From Kordiimonas sp. (lineage in GTDB: Bacteria; Pseudomonadota; Alphaproteobacteria; Sphingomonadales; Emcibacteraceae), in NCBI GenBank assembly GCA_002700365.1, contig PADB01000012.1, forward strand, positions 124,001 through 188,000: a stretch of DNA of 64,000 nucleotides, given 5' to 3'. Within the stretch, counting starts at the first letter, position 1. Every line of letters starts with the position of its first letter. Under the pieces are notes generated by a model that did not search any database, had not been told where the DNA came from, and saw nothing but the letters and a program-made list of their open reading frames with translations. This document shows positions 20,049 through 29,067 of this stretch, one piece after another. The position numbers were made by a program, and so were the translations under genes.

Positions 20049-20528
20049 CTAGTTCCCGGCTTCAGGGACACCGCCACCTGCACTAAAGCGGCCGATATTG
20101 CCGAATAGCTCCTGGAAGAAGCCAAGTTCGCGGCCGTGGGTGATTGTTTTCTTGGTGACGGGGTTGATGATTTTACCATCTTTTGCAGTAAAGCGGTCAA
20201 CGGCAATGACATATCCATCATCGTTGAAACGAACGGCTATGATATTCTGTTCTACGATTTTTTCGTCAAAAAACGCGAATTGTTCGGACTTTTTCGAATA
20301 ATAATACCAACTATTATAGTCAAAGGTAGCTGTTGCTGTTGGGGAGCCTAGCATGGACTGCACTGAATTACGGTTATCAACACCGGGCCGGATGGCTTCT
20401 ATCAGAGCAGTGTCTGCCTGATAGCCTCTTACATATGTTCGCGGAGAACAGGATGTCAGCACGATCGCGCTTACAATTGTCAAAGTGATAATAGTCAGTG
20501 TCGTGCGCAGTTCTGCCAAGGTTATCAT
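20049..20528 (-). CDS. bamE: Outer-membrane lipoprotein, BamE/OmlA (SmpA) family
   Basis: Small accessory lipoprotein of the outer-membrane protein assembly (BAM) machinery. The 159 residues start with a signal peptide whose lipobox is LTSC (Cys27). The SmpA/OmlA fold follows: LIEAIRPGVDNRNSVQSMLGSPT, then YNSWYYYSKKSEQFAFFDEKIVEQNIIAVRF, the classic pattern. The C-terminal tail is Gly-rich. It is divergent from the CBP3-family gene, the conserved neighbour in alphaproteobacteria. Confidence 0.88.
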   Translation of the reverse strand: MITLAELRTTLTIITLTIVSAIVLTSCSPRTYVRGYQADTALIEAIRPGVDNRNSVQSMLGSPTATATFDYNSWYYYSKKSEQFAFFDEKIVEQNIIAVRFNDDGYVIAVDRFTAKDGKIINPVTKKTITHGRELGFFQELFGNIGRFSAGGGVPEAGN

Positions 20529-20710
20529 GAAGTACAGTCTATCTTTGTTAGCGTGTGTTTATTTCTGGGGTTTGCGTCCATGACAGCATCATGATAGGTC
20601 ATGGACATACTTTGCGGCAAAGATGGCATTGCTTTGTGATGCTGTCAATTGGCGTCAGGCGATTAGTTTCCTATCTATAGTTATGTGAAGAAGGGATAAG
20701 GATTAAATCC

Positions 20711-21268
20711 ATGGAATTATTCTCAAGGGTTTTTGGTCGAAAAACCGCGGAAAAAAAGGCATATCTTCTTTATGTCACTATAGCGAACCACGCGCGTCAG
20801 CCGTTGTTTTATACGAAGGGGCACGTCGCCGATACATTAGATGGTCGATTCGATGTTCTAGCAATATATATGTCTTTGGTTTTAATGCGCCTGAATATGG
20901 AAACAGATAATAAAAAAGCTGATGACCTTGGGCGTCTTTTGCAAGAGGTTATGTTTGCCAATCTGGACCAAAGTCTGCGGGAAATCGGTGTCGGCGATTT
21001 GGGGGTCGGGCCAAAAGTCAAAAAAATGGCAGAAGCCCTGTTCGGTCGCCAAAAAGTTTATGAAGAGGCCTTTGCTGAAGAAGGCGAGGCTTGTGTGTCT
21101 GCATTAAAAGAGGCACTGGCCCGCAATTTGTACCGGGGTGAAAAGGTAGATGATAAAGTCCTTACCGCGGTGGCAGAACATATGGTCGCGCAAAAGCTAT
21201 ATCTCCAGGAAGTTGCCTTTAGTGATCTTTGGAAAGGCCAGCCGCGTTTATTAGCGTTCGAGTTATAA
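20711..21268 (+). CDS. Ubiquinol-cytochrome c chaperone (CBP3 family)
   Basis: The 185 residues match the CBP3/UQCC1 family (Pfam Ubiq_cyt_C_chap), which helps assemble the cytochrome bc1 complex. Features are the helical motif GRFDVLAIYMSLVLMRLNME, LGRLLQEVMFANLDQSLREIGVGDLGVGPKVKKMAEALFGR, and a C-terminal helix bundle with NLYRG. It is followed after 4 bp by the DUF177 gene, so the two are an operon. Its presence implies a bc1-based respiratory chain. Confidence 0.88.
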   Translation: MELFSRVFGRKTAEKKAYLLYVTIANHARQPLFYTKGHVADTLDGRFDVLAIYMSLVLMRLNMETDNKKADDLGRLLQEVMFANLDQSLREIGVGDLGVGPKVKKMAEALFGRQKVYEEAFAEEGEACVSALKEALARNLYRGEKVDDKVLTAVAEHMVAQKLYLQEVAFSDLWKGQPRLLAFEL

Positions 21269-21272
21269 ATCT

Positions 21273-21881
21273 ATGAATAGTGATACAGATAATCCCCTAT
21301 CGTTGGCGGAAACAGCAGATACAGTCGAGTTTAGCCGTCTGATCTCCATTGAAATGTTGTCGGAGAGCGGGCGCGACTTTACATTTGAAGCGCATAATGA
21401 TGAATGTCTGGCGATTGCAGAACGTTTTGACATTAAGGAATTATCATCTTTTAAAATCAAAGGCACAATCGCTCCTTTTGATGATGAGGAGCAGCGTGGT
21501 CTTCAGCTGGAAATTACGATTGCGGCCTGTGTTGTACAAAATTGTATTGTGACAGGGGAACCTGTAAAAAGTGAATTGACTGATAAGAATAGAATTCTTT
21601 TTTTGCCACAAAAGCAATATAATAGGCTATGTGAGGGGCAAAGTGAGGAATCTGAGTTTTCCACCGAAGAATTGGACTTTGAGCTGTTGCCCGTGGGGAA
21701 AATAGATATAGGTGAGCTTGCAACGCAGTATCTTGGTCTTGCGGTGCCGCAATATCCACGCAAAGAAAATGTCGAGGCAAGACAATATAGTAAAGCCGTT
21801 TTGGATGAACGCGAGATTGCGAAGGAAAGAGAGAAAAATAACCCTTTCGCAATCTTAACAGAACTGAAACATAATAGTTGA
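21273..21881 (+). CDS. DUF177 (YceD) family protein
   Basis: A 202-residue acidic protein of the YceD/DUF177 family, which in other bacteria is linked to 23S rRNA maturation and ribosome accumulation. It has EFSRLISIEML near the N-terminus, the central AACVVQNCIVTGEPVKSEL (VxxxCxVTGEPV pattern) and EELDFELLPVGKIDIGELATQYLGLAVPQYPRK. In many bacteria rpmF follows; here plsX follows directly after 128 bp, the usual alphaproteobacterial situation. Confidence 0.85.
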   Translation: MNSDTDNPLSLAETADTVEFSRLISIEMLSESGRDFTFEAHNDECLAIAERFDIKELSSFKIKGTIAPFDDEEQRGLQLEITIAACVVQNCIVTGEPVKSELTDKNRILFLPQKQYNRLCEGQSEESEFSTEELDFELLPVGKIDIGELATQYLGLAVPQYPRKENVEARQYSKAVLDEREIAKEREKNNPFAILTELKHNS

Positions 21882-22009
21882 TCGGAAAGAATAATAGATT
21901 ATTGTCATGCTTCAGTTTGGCTGTCATTTTTAGAGAGCTATAAATATAATAATTCGATAAAAACCGCGAAAACGCGGACAGTATTTGTATATTGACCACA
22001 GAGATTATT

Positions 22010-23059
22010 TTGGCACGCGAACTGATTATATCCTTGGATGCTATGGGCGGCGATAACGCACCTGATATTGTTATAGAAGGTGCCAATATTGCCCGTGAAC
22101 GATATCCGAATCTTCATTTTCTGATTTATGGGAATAAGACTGAGATAGCACCGTTAATCAGTAAATACCCGTTGTTGGCTGACTGCCATGAATTGCGTCA
22201 TACCGAAAAAACGATCAGTGCTGGCGATAAGCCGGGCCAGGCTTTACGCCGTGGTCGTGATTCCAGTATGGGTCTGGCATTGCAATCTGTAAATGATGGT
22301 GAGGCCTGTGCGGCGGTGTCGGCGGGTAATACTGGCGCGCTAATGGCTATGGCAAAATTTATGTTGCGGACTATGCCGGGCATTGATCGTCCGGCGTTGG
22401 CCAGCCTCTTGCCGACCTCACGGGGGGAATGTGTGGCCCTTGATTTGGGGGCAAATGTGGAATGCACAGAAAAAAATCTTGTGCAGTTTGCTGTTATGGG
22501 GGCGGCTTTTGCCAGAACCGTCTTGGGCCTTAAAAAGCCTACAGTTGGGCTGCTGAATGTCGGGGTTGAAGAATTAAAAGGCAACGATGTCGTAAAAAAG
22601 GCAGATCGTATCTTGAGGGAGACGAGTTTGCCTATGGAGTTCGTCGGTTTTACCGAAGGCGATGGGCTTGCTGGTGGCGAAGTTGATGTGGTCGTGACAG
22701 ACGGCTTTACAGGGAATGTGGCCCTGAAGACGACTGAAGGAACGGCCCGTATGATTTCTAACCTGTTGAGCGATGCGTTGCGTGATAGCATCTGGTCGAA
22801 AATAGGTTATTTATTTGTGCGTTCCTCACTGAAAGGGTTGAAGGATCACCTAGACCCCAATAACCATAACGGCGCCGTCTTTATGGGACTGAGCGGCATT
22901 GTGGTGAAAAGTCATGGAAGTGCCAGCGGAGCGGGGTTTGCCAGTGCAATTGGCGTGGCTGCGGATATGTCGGCAAATGATCTCTTCGGTAAAATTGCTG
23001 CAGATTTGAAAAGCTTTGAAGAAGAACAAACTGGGGTTTCCCAGGAAAAGGCGTCATGA
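22010..23059 (+). CDS. plsX: Phosphate acyltransferase PlsX
   Basis: Converts acyl-ACP to acyl-phosphate for phosphatidic acid synthesis. Motifs include [20 protein letters not shown] at the N-terminus, [37 protein letters not shown] and [14 protein letters not shown]. There is no ATG before the conserved start. I chose TTG at 22010 (protein [15 protein letters not shown]) because ACAGAG lies a few bases upstream; a second TTG at 21992 would add six residues. The gene overlaps fabH by 4 bp (ATGA). Confidence 0.93.
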   Translation: MARELIISLDAMGGDNAPDIVIEGANIARERYPNLHFLIYGNKTEIAPLISKYPLLADCHELRHTEKTISAGDKPGQALRRGRDSSMGLALQSVNDGEACAAVSAGNTGALMAMAKFMLRTMPGIDRPALASLLPTSRGECVALDLGANVECTEKNLVQFAVMGAAFARTVLGLKKPTVGLLNVGVEELKGNDVVKKADRILRETSLPMEFVGFTEGDGLAGGEVDVVVTDGFTGNVALKTTEGTARMISNLLSDALRDSIWSKIGYLFVRSSLKGLKDHLDPNNHNGAVFMGLSGIVVKSHGSASGAGFASAIGVAADMSANDLFGKIAADLKSFEEEQTGVSQEKAS

Positions 23060-24033
23060 GTATCATTAGGTCTGTCTTTAAGGGGTGTGGGGCGTATCTA
23101 CCGGAAAAAGTCCTGACGAATGCGGAGCTAGCCACGTGCGTGGAGACGAGCGATGAGTGGATTACGGCGCGCACGGGTATTAAAAAACGCCATATCGCAG
23201 CAGAAGATCAAACAACATCAGATTTAGCCATTGCGGCGGCCAATGACGCGCTTAAAGCTGCGGGCATGACAGCGGAAGATATTGACCTTGTCATCGTAGC
23301 GACAGCAACACCAGACCAGACTTTTCCTTCTACAGCGTCCCGTGTACAGGCGGGCCTTGGTATGACATCAGGCGTTGCCTTTGATATTCAGGCGGTATGC
23401 TCTGGTTTCATATTTGCTTTAACAACAGCCGATAACTATTTGAAAACAGGGCAATACCAAAATGCTTTAGTCATTGGCGCGGAGACATTTTCCCGTATTC
23501 TGGACTGGGAAGACCGCACGACATGTGTGTTATTCGGTGATGGGGCAGGTGCTGTTGTCATATCGGCGGAGACAGGCAGCGGAACGTCGACGGATCGGGG
23601 TATATTGGCAACGCAAATTCATTCGGATGGGCGGTATAACGATTTATTGTACGTCGATGGTGGTCCTTCTTCGACGAAAACTGTTGGGCATCTTCGCATG
23701 CAGGGGCGGGAAGTTTTTCGGCATGCAGTTACAAACTTGGCGTCGGTCGTAAGGGATAGTCTGGCTGTGGCCAATATGAATATGGACGATGTGAATTGGA
23801 TCGTACCGCATCAGGCTAATAAGCGGATATTGGATGGCACGGCCCGCAAATTAGGTATTGAGGCAGATAGGGTTGTTGTGACTGTAGATCAGCATGCAAA
23901 TACATCTGCCGCATCAGTTCCTTTGGCGTTGGCAACGGCAGTGAAAGACGGGCGAATCGTTGAGGGTGATGTGATTATCATGGAAGCCATGGGGGGTGGT
24001 TTTACATGGGGGGCCTGTCTTTGCCGGTGGTAA
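23056..24033 (+). CDS. fabH: 3-oxoacyl-ACP synthase III (FabH)
   Basis: Starts fatty-acid synthesis by condensing acetyl-CoA with malonyl-ACP. The 325-residue thiolase-fold protein has [17 protein letters not shown] near 34, the catalytic Cys in [14 protein letters not shown], His in [12 protein letters not shown] and Asn in [15 protein letters not shown]. The start codon lies inside the plsX stop (ATGA), and GGAAAAGG precedes it, indicating translational coupling. Confidence 0.97.
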   Translation: MSIIRSVFKGCGAYLPEKVLTNAELATCVETSDEWITARTGIKKRHIAAEDQTTSDLAIAAANDALKAAGMTAEDIDLVIVATATPDQTFPSTASRVQAGLGMTSGVAFDIQAVCSGFIFALTTADNYLKTGQYQNALVIGAETFSRILDWEDRTTCVLFGDGAGAVVISAETGSGTSTDRGILATQIHSDGRYNDLLYVDGGPSSTKTVGHLRMQGREVFRHAVTNLASVVRDSLAVANMNMDDVNWIVPHQANKRILDGTARKLGIEADRVVVTVDQHANTSAASVPLALATAVKDGRIVEGDVIIMEAMGGGFTWGACLCRW

Positions 24034-24109
24034 AGGGTGGGTTTTTGGCTTTTTTTCATGTTTTTATTGCTTAGATAGCCCCTTAGGAAAACTGTTCATC
24101 CCTTTGATA

Positions 24110-24138
24110 TTGACTGGATATTTTTCGGCGATTACCCT
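24110..24138 (+). promoter_or_regulatory. Candidate sigma-70 promoter for ihfA
   Basis: TTGACT (24110-24115), a 17-base spacer and TACCCT (24133-24138) lie just before the ihfA ribosome binding site (GGGAAGAAAG). The -10 match is weak. Confidence 0.3.
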
Positions 24139-24163
24139 GATAGGGAATTAGGGAAGAAAGATT

Positions 24164-24466
24164 ATGGCTGGAAAAACAATAACGCGTGCAGATTTGAGCG
24201 AAGCTGTCTATCAAGAAGTAGGTTTGTCACGTAACGAGTCCGCGGACTTGGTAGAGGCTATTTTGAAAGAGATTTCTGATAACTTGACGCAGAATGACAA
24301 TGTAAAAATATCTTCTTTCGGTAGTTTTATGGTCCGTGATAAAGGCGGGCGTGTAGGCCGCAATCCCAAGACCGGAGAGGAAGTCCCCATTGACCCGCGC
24401 CGGGTACTTGTTTTCAGACCATCGCAAGTTCTTAAGGAACGGGTCAGCCGTTTAGCAGAAAAGTAA
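24164..24466 (+). CDS. ihfA: Integration host factor subunit alpha
   Basis: DNA-bending nucleoid protein working as a heterodimer with IhfB. The 100 residues carry the HU/IHF fold: [25 protein letters not shown], then [45 protein letters not shown]. That last region includes the beta-arm with GRNPKTGE and the intercalating proline. A MerR-family gene follows after about 70 bp; this ihfA-merR pairing is typical of alphaproteobacteria and gammaproteobacteria. Confidence 0.95.
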   Translation: MAGKTITRADLSEAVYQEVGLSRNESADLVEAILKEISDNLTQNDNVKISSFGSFMVRDKGGRVGRNPKTGEEVPIDPRRVLVFRPSQVLKERVSRLAEK

Positions 24467-24535
24467 GTAATTTTCGTTTCATCGTAAATTAGAGGTCCGG
24501 GTTTTCCGGGCAGCTATGTGTGTTTTTAAGCGACT

Positions 24536-25039
24536 GTGATGGCTGTAAAAGAGAAAAAATCTCCTAAAGCATACCGCACGATTAGTGAGGCGGCCTCTGA
24601 ATTAGATGTGCAGCAGCATGTTCTACGGTTTTGGGAAAGCAAATTTGCACAAATTAAGCCGATGAAACGTGCAGGGGGGCGACGTTATTATCGTCCCGAG
24701 GATATTGAACTCCTTACAGCGATTAGAGAGCTGCTCTATACGCAAGGTTACACGATCAAGGGTGTACAGAAGATATTGCGTGAGCAGGGGGTGAAGCGGC
24801 TTTTAGCGGCATTGCATGAAGAGAAAAAGGAGAGCGATGCCCTCCCGGTGTCGTTACCAAGGGTTGCAAGTGATCCGGTGTCTGCGCTAAAGGCAAATGA
24901 TGATGGCCAAGAGCAAAAGGGTGAGCAGGAGGGTAGTCAAAACCTGCATCAGCAGAATGCTGAATATCAAAAAATGCGTGATGTTCTTGGGCGGTTAAAA
25001 GAAATCAAAAAAATGTTAAATGCCGAGTTGCCCTTATAG
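24536..25039 (+). CDS. MerR-family transcriptional regulator downstream of ihfA
   Basis: The 167 residues have an N-terminal MerR winged helix: [25 protein letters not shown], then [40 protein letters not shown] Gln- and Glu-rich linker leads to a short coiled C-terminus ([17 protein letters not shown]). No metal-binding cysteines are present, so it is not a classical metal sensor. The start may be GTG at 24536 or ATG at 24539. Target genes are unknown. Confidence 0.88.
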   Translation: MMAVKEKKSPKAYRTISEAASELDVQQHVLRFWESKFAQIKPMKRAGGRRYYRPEDIELLTAIRELLYTQGYTIKGVQKILREQGVKRLLAALHEEKKESDALPVSLPRVASDPVSALKANDDGQEQKGEQEGSQNLHQQNAEYQKMRDVLGRLKEIKKMLNAELPL

Positions 25040-25072
25040 GCGCATGGCATTATATTGCGCCAACTTTAGTGA

Positions 25073-25149
25073 CGGAACGTAGCGCAGCCTGGTAGCGCAC
25101 TTCACTGGGGGTGAAGGGGTCGCTGGTTCGAATCCAGTCGTTCCGACCA
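25073..25149 (+). tRNA. tRNA-Pro (anticodon GGG)
   Basis: A 77-base cloverleaf: acceptor CGGAACG pairs with CGTTCCG before A-CCA. The D arm contains AGCGCAGCCTGGTAGCGC, the anticodon loop CTGGGGG between CTTCA and TGAAG places GGG at 34-36, and the T arm is GCTGGTTCGAATCCAGT. The CCA end is encoded. Reads proline codons CCC and CCU. Confidence 0.95.
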
Positions 25150-25153
25150 TATT

Positions 25154-25192
25154 AAAAGCCTGTTTAACGATGATGTTAAGCAGGCTTTTTTT
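25154..25192 (+). terminator. Terminator after tRNA-Pro
   Basis: AAAAGCCTGTTTAAC is followed after six bases by GTTAAGCAGGCTTTTTTT, a long near-perfect stem with a run of seven T, directly behind the tRNA. Confidence 0.9.
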
Positions 25193-25287
25193 ATGATTAT
25201 GGTGCGGATATAGGCTGATTTAACAAATATTTAGCTTTGTTGCCATAGGTTGAGGCTCACCAAACAGTTGTGCTTCATGGGATGATT

Positions 25288-26409
25288 ATGTGGTTTAAAA
25301 CGAAGTTAATTATCTTTAGTTCTATTTTTCTTCTTATTGCCCTGGGTTACTATTTTGATAATTCCGGTCTGGTGGGGAAAAATGCAGATCATGTCATGCC
25401 GACAATGCTCATGGTGATGATTGGTGGGCTTATTGTATTGGCTATTATTCATTATCGTCATTTGCATAATCTAGAACTGAATTTGCGCCAGCAATTTGAG
25501 ACTATTTTCAAGACGAAGGTCATGGGATTTATGGCTGTGGATCGGGAAGGCTGGCTGCAAAATGGTAATCGTAAGGCGCTGAAATATTTTGGCCTTGAGA
25601 GCACTAACGTTCGCAAATTACACCTTAGTGATGTGTTGACGCCAGAGGCCGCCCGAAAAATTCAGGCGGATTTTATTGATAAAGAAGCTTTTGGTGAAAT
25701 CTATGAAGTAGAGGGACGGCGCAGCGATGGTGAATTATTTGATGTTGAAGTGTCCCTTGGGGAAATTCCATTATCACCAGGCGGGGATTTTACATTAATT
25801 GTTCGGGACATATCACGTCGGAAACGTCTGGAAAACCAGCTTCATCAGCAAATTTTACATCTGAAAGATGCAGAAGGGATAGCAGGCCTGGGTCATTGGC
25901 GTATGGATGTGCCGACGGGTAAAATTGAATGGTCTGATGAATGCTATAGAATTCATGGGTATGATCGTAGCGAATACACGCCTTCTTATGAGAGATTAGA
26001 AGAGTTTGTCCATCCTGATGAAGTTGATGACTTTAAATCATCCGTAGAGGAGATGATACATACCGGGCAGCCATCGGTGAAAAAAGTACGGATTTTCCGT
26101 CCAACAGGAGAGCTTCGCCATTTACAGGTTAAAAGTACCGTGAAGCCGGATGAGACCGGCCGGGTCATCGAAATGTTCGGTGTTATTCAAGATGTGACGG
26201 AGCGCGTAGAACAAGAGGAAAGCCTGCATAGAAATCAGGTCGAACTGGAACGCCGCGTTCTGGAATTGGAGGATTTGCATGTTCGTTTAGAGCAACAAGC
26301 TGCAGAATTAGTCCATATGTCAGAAGACTTGGCCATATCAAAAGAGGAGGCTGAGCACGCAACCATGGCAAAGTCAGAATTTCTGGCCACCATGAGTCAC
26401 GAGATTTGA
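25288..26409 (+). CDS. Sensor half of a hybrid histidine kinase, stopped by TGA at the H-box
   Basis: N-terminal part of a membrane sensor kinase. Two membrane spans (about 5-22 and 38-58 from the ATG at 25288) are followed by a PAS domain with FKTKVMGFMAVDREGWLQNGNRKALKYFG, a second PAS/PAC with GLGHWRMDVPTGKIEWSDECYRIHGYD, and a coiled coil. It ends at the start of the HisKA helix, ATMSHEI, where TGA (26407-26409) replaces the arginine codon of the normal HEIRTPMNG. The phosphoacceptor His is thus the second-last complete motif residue. An upstream GTG (25270) is an alternative start. Without the second half the product cannot signal as a kinase. Confidence 0.8.
   Translation: MWFKTKLIIFSSIFLLIALGYYFDNSGLVGKNADHVMPTMLMVMIGGLIVLAIIHYRHLHNLELNLRQQFETIFKTKVMGFMAVDREGWLQNGNRKALKYFGLESTNVRKLHLSDVLTPEAARKIQADFIDKEAFGEIYEVEGRRSDGELFDVEVSLGEIPLSPGGDFTLIVRDISRRKRLENQLHQQILHLKDAEGIAGLGHWRMDVPTGKIEWSDECYRIHGYDRSEYTPSYERLEEFVHPDEVDDFKSSVEEMIHTGQPSVKKVRIFRPTGELRHLQVKSTVKPDETGRVIEMFGVIQDVTERVEQEESLHRNQVELERRVLELEDLHVRLEQQAAELVHMSEDLAISKEEAEHATMAKSEFLATMSHEI
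26407..26409 (+). other. In-frame TGA inside the HisKA H-box
   Basis: The reading frame gives MSHEI-stop-TPMNGVLGM; the same frame continues for 411 residues. One transition (CGA to TGA) explains it. Frame is unchanged, so this is a nonsense change, not a frameshift. Confidence 0.85.
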
Positions 26410-26415
26410 ACGCCT

Positions 26416-27651
26416 ATGAACGGCGTTTTAGGGATGACATCCTTGTTGCTGGAAACGCCACTTACGGAACAACAACGGCATTATGCTGAAACCGGGCATG
26501 AATCAGCGCAGGCTCTTTTGACAATTATAAATGATATTCTGGACCTTTCCAAACTGGAGGCCGGGAAAGTAGAGCTAGAAAACCTTCCCTACAGTATTGA
26601 AAAATTGGTCGCGGGAGTAGCCACGCTGTTATCCGAACGTGCAAGCAGTAAGGGGGTACTATTGCAGGTGGAGGAGACAAGAGATATTCCCCCGCTATTA
26701 CAAGGTGACCCGACACGCCTGAAGCAGGTTTTATTTAATTTGGTTGGTAATGCCATCAAATTTACAGAACAAGGGCAAGTGACCGTCCGTACTGTTTATA
26801 GTAAATCGCAAGAGGGGCAGCCCGCACGATTACGATTTGAGGTGGTCGACAGTGGTATAGGCATATCAGAAGAGCAACAAAGCCTACTTTTTGATCGCTT
26901 CACGCAGGCGGACAACTCTATTACACGTAAGTTTGGAGGAACAGGGCTGGGACTGTCTATATGTCGGCAACTTGTCGAATTAATGGGAGGGCAGATTGGT
27001 GTGCACAGTGTTCTCGGTAAAGGGAGTACATTCTGGTTTGAGGTGCCGGCAGAGCTTTCAATGAAGGATATCGTTGAGGGGACGGAAAACCTTACAGGTC
27101 AGAAGGTTGCTGATGTTGTGACGAAACAGAAAGTTCTGGTGGCGGAAGACAATGAGATAAATCAAATGCTGATCCGTGCGCTATTGGAAAAATACGACCA
27201 TAGTGTCCGGATTGTAAGTAACGGTGTGGAAGCACTTGCGGCGATAGAAGCTGATGATTTTGATGTTGTTTTAATGGACATCCAGATGCCAGTCATGGAT
27301 GGCATTAGTTGCGCGCAGGAAATACGGAAGCTAGAGGGTGACAAAGGCCGTATTCCTATTATTGCGTTGACGGCAAATGCGATGAGTGGCCAAAAAGAAG
27401 AATATCTGGCGTCTGGGATGAACGGCTATGTATCAAAGCCTATAGATCAGCATAAATTAATAGTTGAAATGATGACGGTGACAGCAAACCGGACAAGAGT
27501 TCTTCCTGATAAAGTTGAAGAAATAATGCTCCCAGATGAGGCCATGGTTGATAACCAAACAGAGATAATTGCTAAAAAACGCACTATGGCAGATCAGGAG
27601 CAGCAAAAAGCTCTGAAAGATTTAGCGGCTAGTTTTGAAGATCTAATATGA
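26416..27651 (+). CDS. Catalytic and receiver half of the broken hybrid histidine kinase
   Basis: This frame continues directly from the stop at 26407-26409. It has the rest of the HisKA helix (MNGVLGMTSLLLETPLTEQQ), a HATPase_c domain (about 90-215) with N box LVGNAIKF, VVDSGIGIS and GGTGLGLSICRQLVELMGG, then a receiver domain (about 235-355) with VLVAEDNEINQML, phosphoacceptor in VLMDIQMPVMDG and YVSKPI. The first ATG sits 6 bp after the TGA, so reinitiation is conceivable, but no good ribosome binding site is seen. Cytosolic and lacking the phosphoacceptor His, it is probably non-functional alone. Confidence 0.78.
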   Translation: MNGVLGMTSLLLETPLTEQQRHYAETGHESAQALLTIINDILDLSKLEAGKVELENLPYSIEKLVAGVATLLSERASSKGVLLQVEETRDIPPLLQGDPTRLKQVLFNLVGNAIKFTEQGQVTVRTVYSKSQEGQPARLRFEVVDSGIGISEEQQSLLFDRFTQADNSITRKFGGTGLGLSICRQLVELMGGQIGVHSVLGKGSTFWFEVPAELSMKDIVEGTENLTGQKVADVVTKQKVLVAEDNEINQMLIRALLEKYDHSVRIVSNGVEALAAIEADDFDVVLMDIQMPVMDGISCAQEIRKLEGDKGRIPIIALTANAMSGQKEEYLASGMNGYVSKPIDQHKLIVEMMTVTANRTRVLPDKVEEIMLPDEAMVDNQTEIIAKKRTMADQEQQKALKDLAASFEDLI

Positions 27652-27836
27652 CGACCCGCCATAAGGCTCTATCATAGGCGGAGAACAGTGTCTGTTACAT
27701 AGTAGATTTTCTTTTTATTCCCTTATAAAAAGTGAGGCTGTATGGGCTTCTGTATTAGGGATATAATGGTGAGCGATGTATATTAAGAAAGCTCACAGAT
27801 GATGAGCCTGTTACATACACAGTATGAATGTAAATA

Positions 27837-28940
27837 ATGATTATTGGCATTCCTAAAGAAACGAAAATCCATGAGTACCGTGTCAGCATGACACCGGATG
27901 CGGTTGCGGACTTATGTGCGCATGGTCATGTTTGTTATGTGCAGCAGTCTGCCGGGGTGGCTGCCGGGTTTTCTGACAGGGATTACCAACAGGCGGGGGC
28001 GCATATTGCGACAACACGTGAAGAGGTTTTCCTGCTGGCGCAACTGATCGTCAAGGTCAAAGAGCCGCATAAGGAAGAAATCGCATTATTACGCCCGGAG
28101 CATATTTTGTTCACTTTTTTGCACCTGGCGGCGGTGCCAGATATTGCGGCCCTTTTGTTGGCATCTGGTTGTACTGCGATTGCCTATGAGACGGTGACCG
28201 ATGATAAGGGGCGCCTGCCGTTGCTGATGCCTATGAGCATGGTGGCTGGTCGCATGGCTATTCAGGCCGCCGCCCGCTGCCTAGAGCAGGAATACGGGGG
28301 TAAAGGCCTGCTGATGTCGGGTATCCGGGATGTCCCTGCGGCAAAAGTTATTATCATTGGGGCCGGCACAGTAGGTCGTAATGCGGCGATGGTGGCGATA
28401 GGGATGGGGGCAGATGTTATCGTTATTGATAAACAGGCAGCCAGTTTACAGGCGATCAAGAAGGAGTATGGGGAGAGGATAGAAACTGTTCTCTATAGCC
28501 CTGAAAATTTGATGACTTATTTGGCGCAGGCCGATGTGATTGTCGGGGCCGCGTTACAGGCAGGGAAGCGTGCCCCTAAGATTTTGACCCGTCAGCATCT
28601 GAAGACTTTGCAACATGGAACTGTTTTGGTTGATGTTTCTATAGATCAGGGGGGCTGTTTTGAAAGTAGTCGTCCGACAACACATGCAGATCCCAGTTAT
28701 ATAGAAGAAGGTATTGTACATTATTGTGTGACCAATATGCCGGGGGCTGTACCGCGTACTTCAACCATGGCTCTTTCGCAGACGACCTTGCCATATATAC
28801 TGAGACTGGCCAATAAGGGGGTGGCAGATGCCATGAACGATAAATATGGGTTAGTCGATGGGATAAATATTCATGCAGGAAAAATATATCACGAAGCTGT
28901 CGCGTCAGCTTTGCAGCAAGTCAAAACAAAGGGCGCATAA
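27837..28940 (+). CDS. ald: Alanine dehydrogenase
   Basis: NAD-dependent oxidative deamination of L-alanine to pyruvate, or the reverse. The 367 residues show the N-terminal signature MIIGIPKETKIHEYRVSMTP, FTFLHLAAVP, the Rossmann loop VIIIGAGTVGRNAAMVAIGMGA, VLVDVSIDQGGCFESSRPTTH and VTNMPGAVPRTSTMALSQTTLPY. It is followed by the malic enzyme after 127 bp; both feed pyruvate metabolism, though a shared transcript is not certain. Confidence 0.95.
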   Translation: MIIGIPKETKIHEYRVSMTPDAVADLCAHGHVCYVQQSAGVAAGFSDRDYQQAGAHIATTREEVFLLAQLIVKVKEPHKEEIALLRPEHILFTFLHLAAVPDIAALLLASGCTAIAYETVTDDKGRLPLLMPMSMVAGRMAIQAAARCLEQEYGGKGLLMSGIRDVPAAKVIIIGAGTVGRNAAMVAIGMGADVIVIDKQAASLQAIKKEYGERIETVLYSPENLMTYLAQADVIVGAALQAGKRAPKILTRQHLKTLQHGTVLVDVSIDQGGCFESSRPTTHADPSYIEEGIVHYCVTNMPGAVPRTSTMALSQTTLPYILRLANKGVADAMNDKYGLVDGINIHAGKIYHEAVASALQQVKTKGA

Positions 28941-29067
28941 AAAGTTCGCAAAGAGAATTATAGGTCGTTTTTACAATTAGCCTCTTGAGTTCTGGAAAGG
29001 ACTCCATTAGGCATGACAAAAAAGAGAATTACCCCTTTGGATTTGACGGTTATATAGGTTGTGCAGC

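Noticed and set aside
26407-26409. TGA recoded as arginine or another amino acid across the genome
   Set aside because: Other genes in the window use TGA as ordinary stop (for example at the plsX-fabH and aminotransferase-hom overlaps), and prfB, whose product reads UGA, is present.
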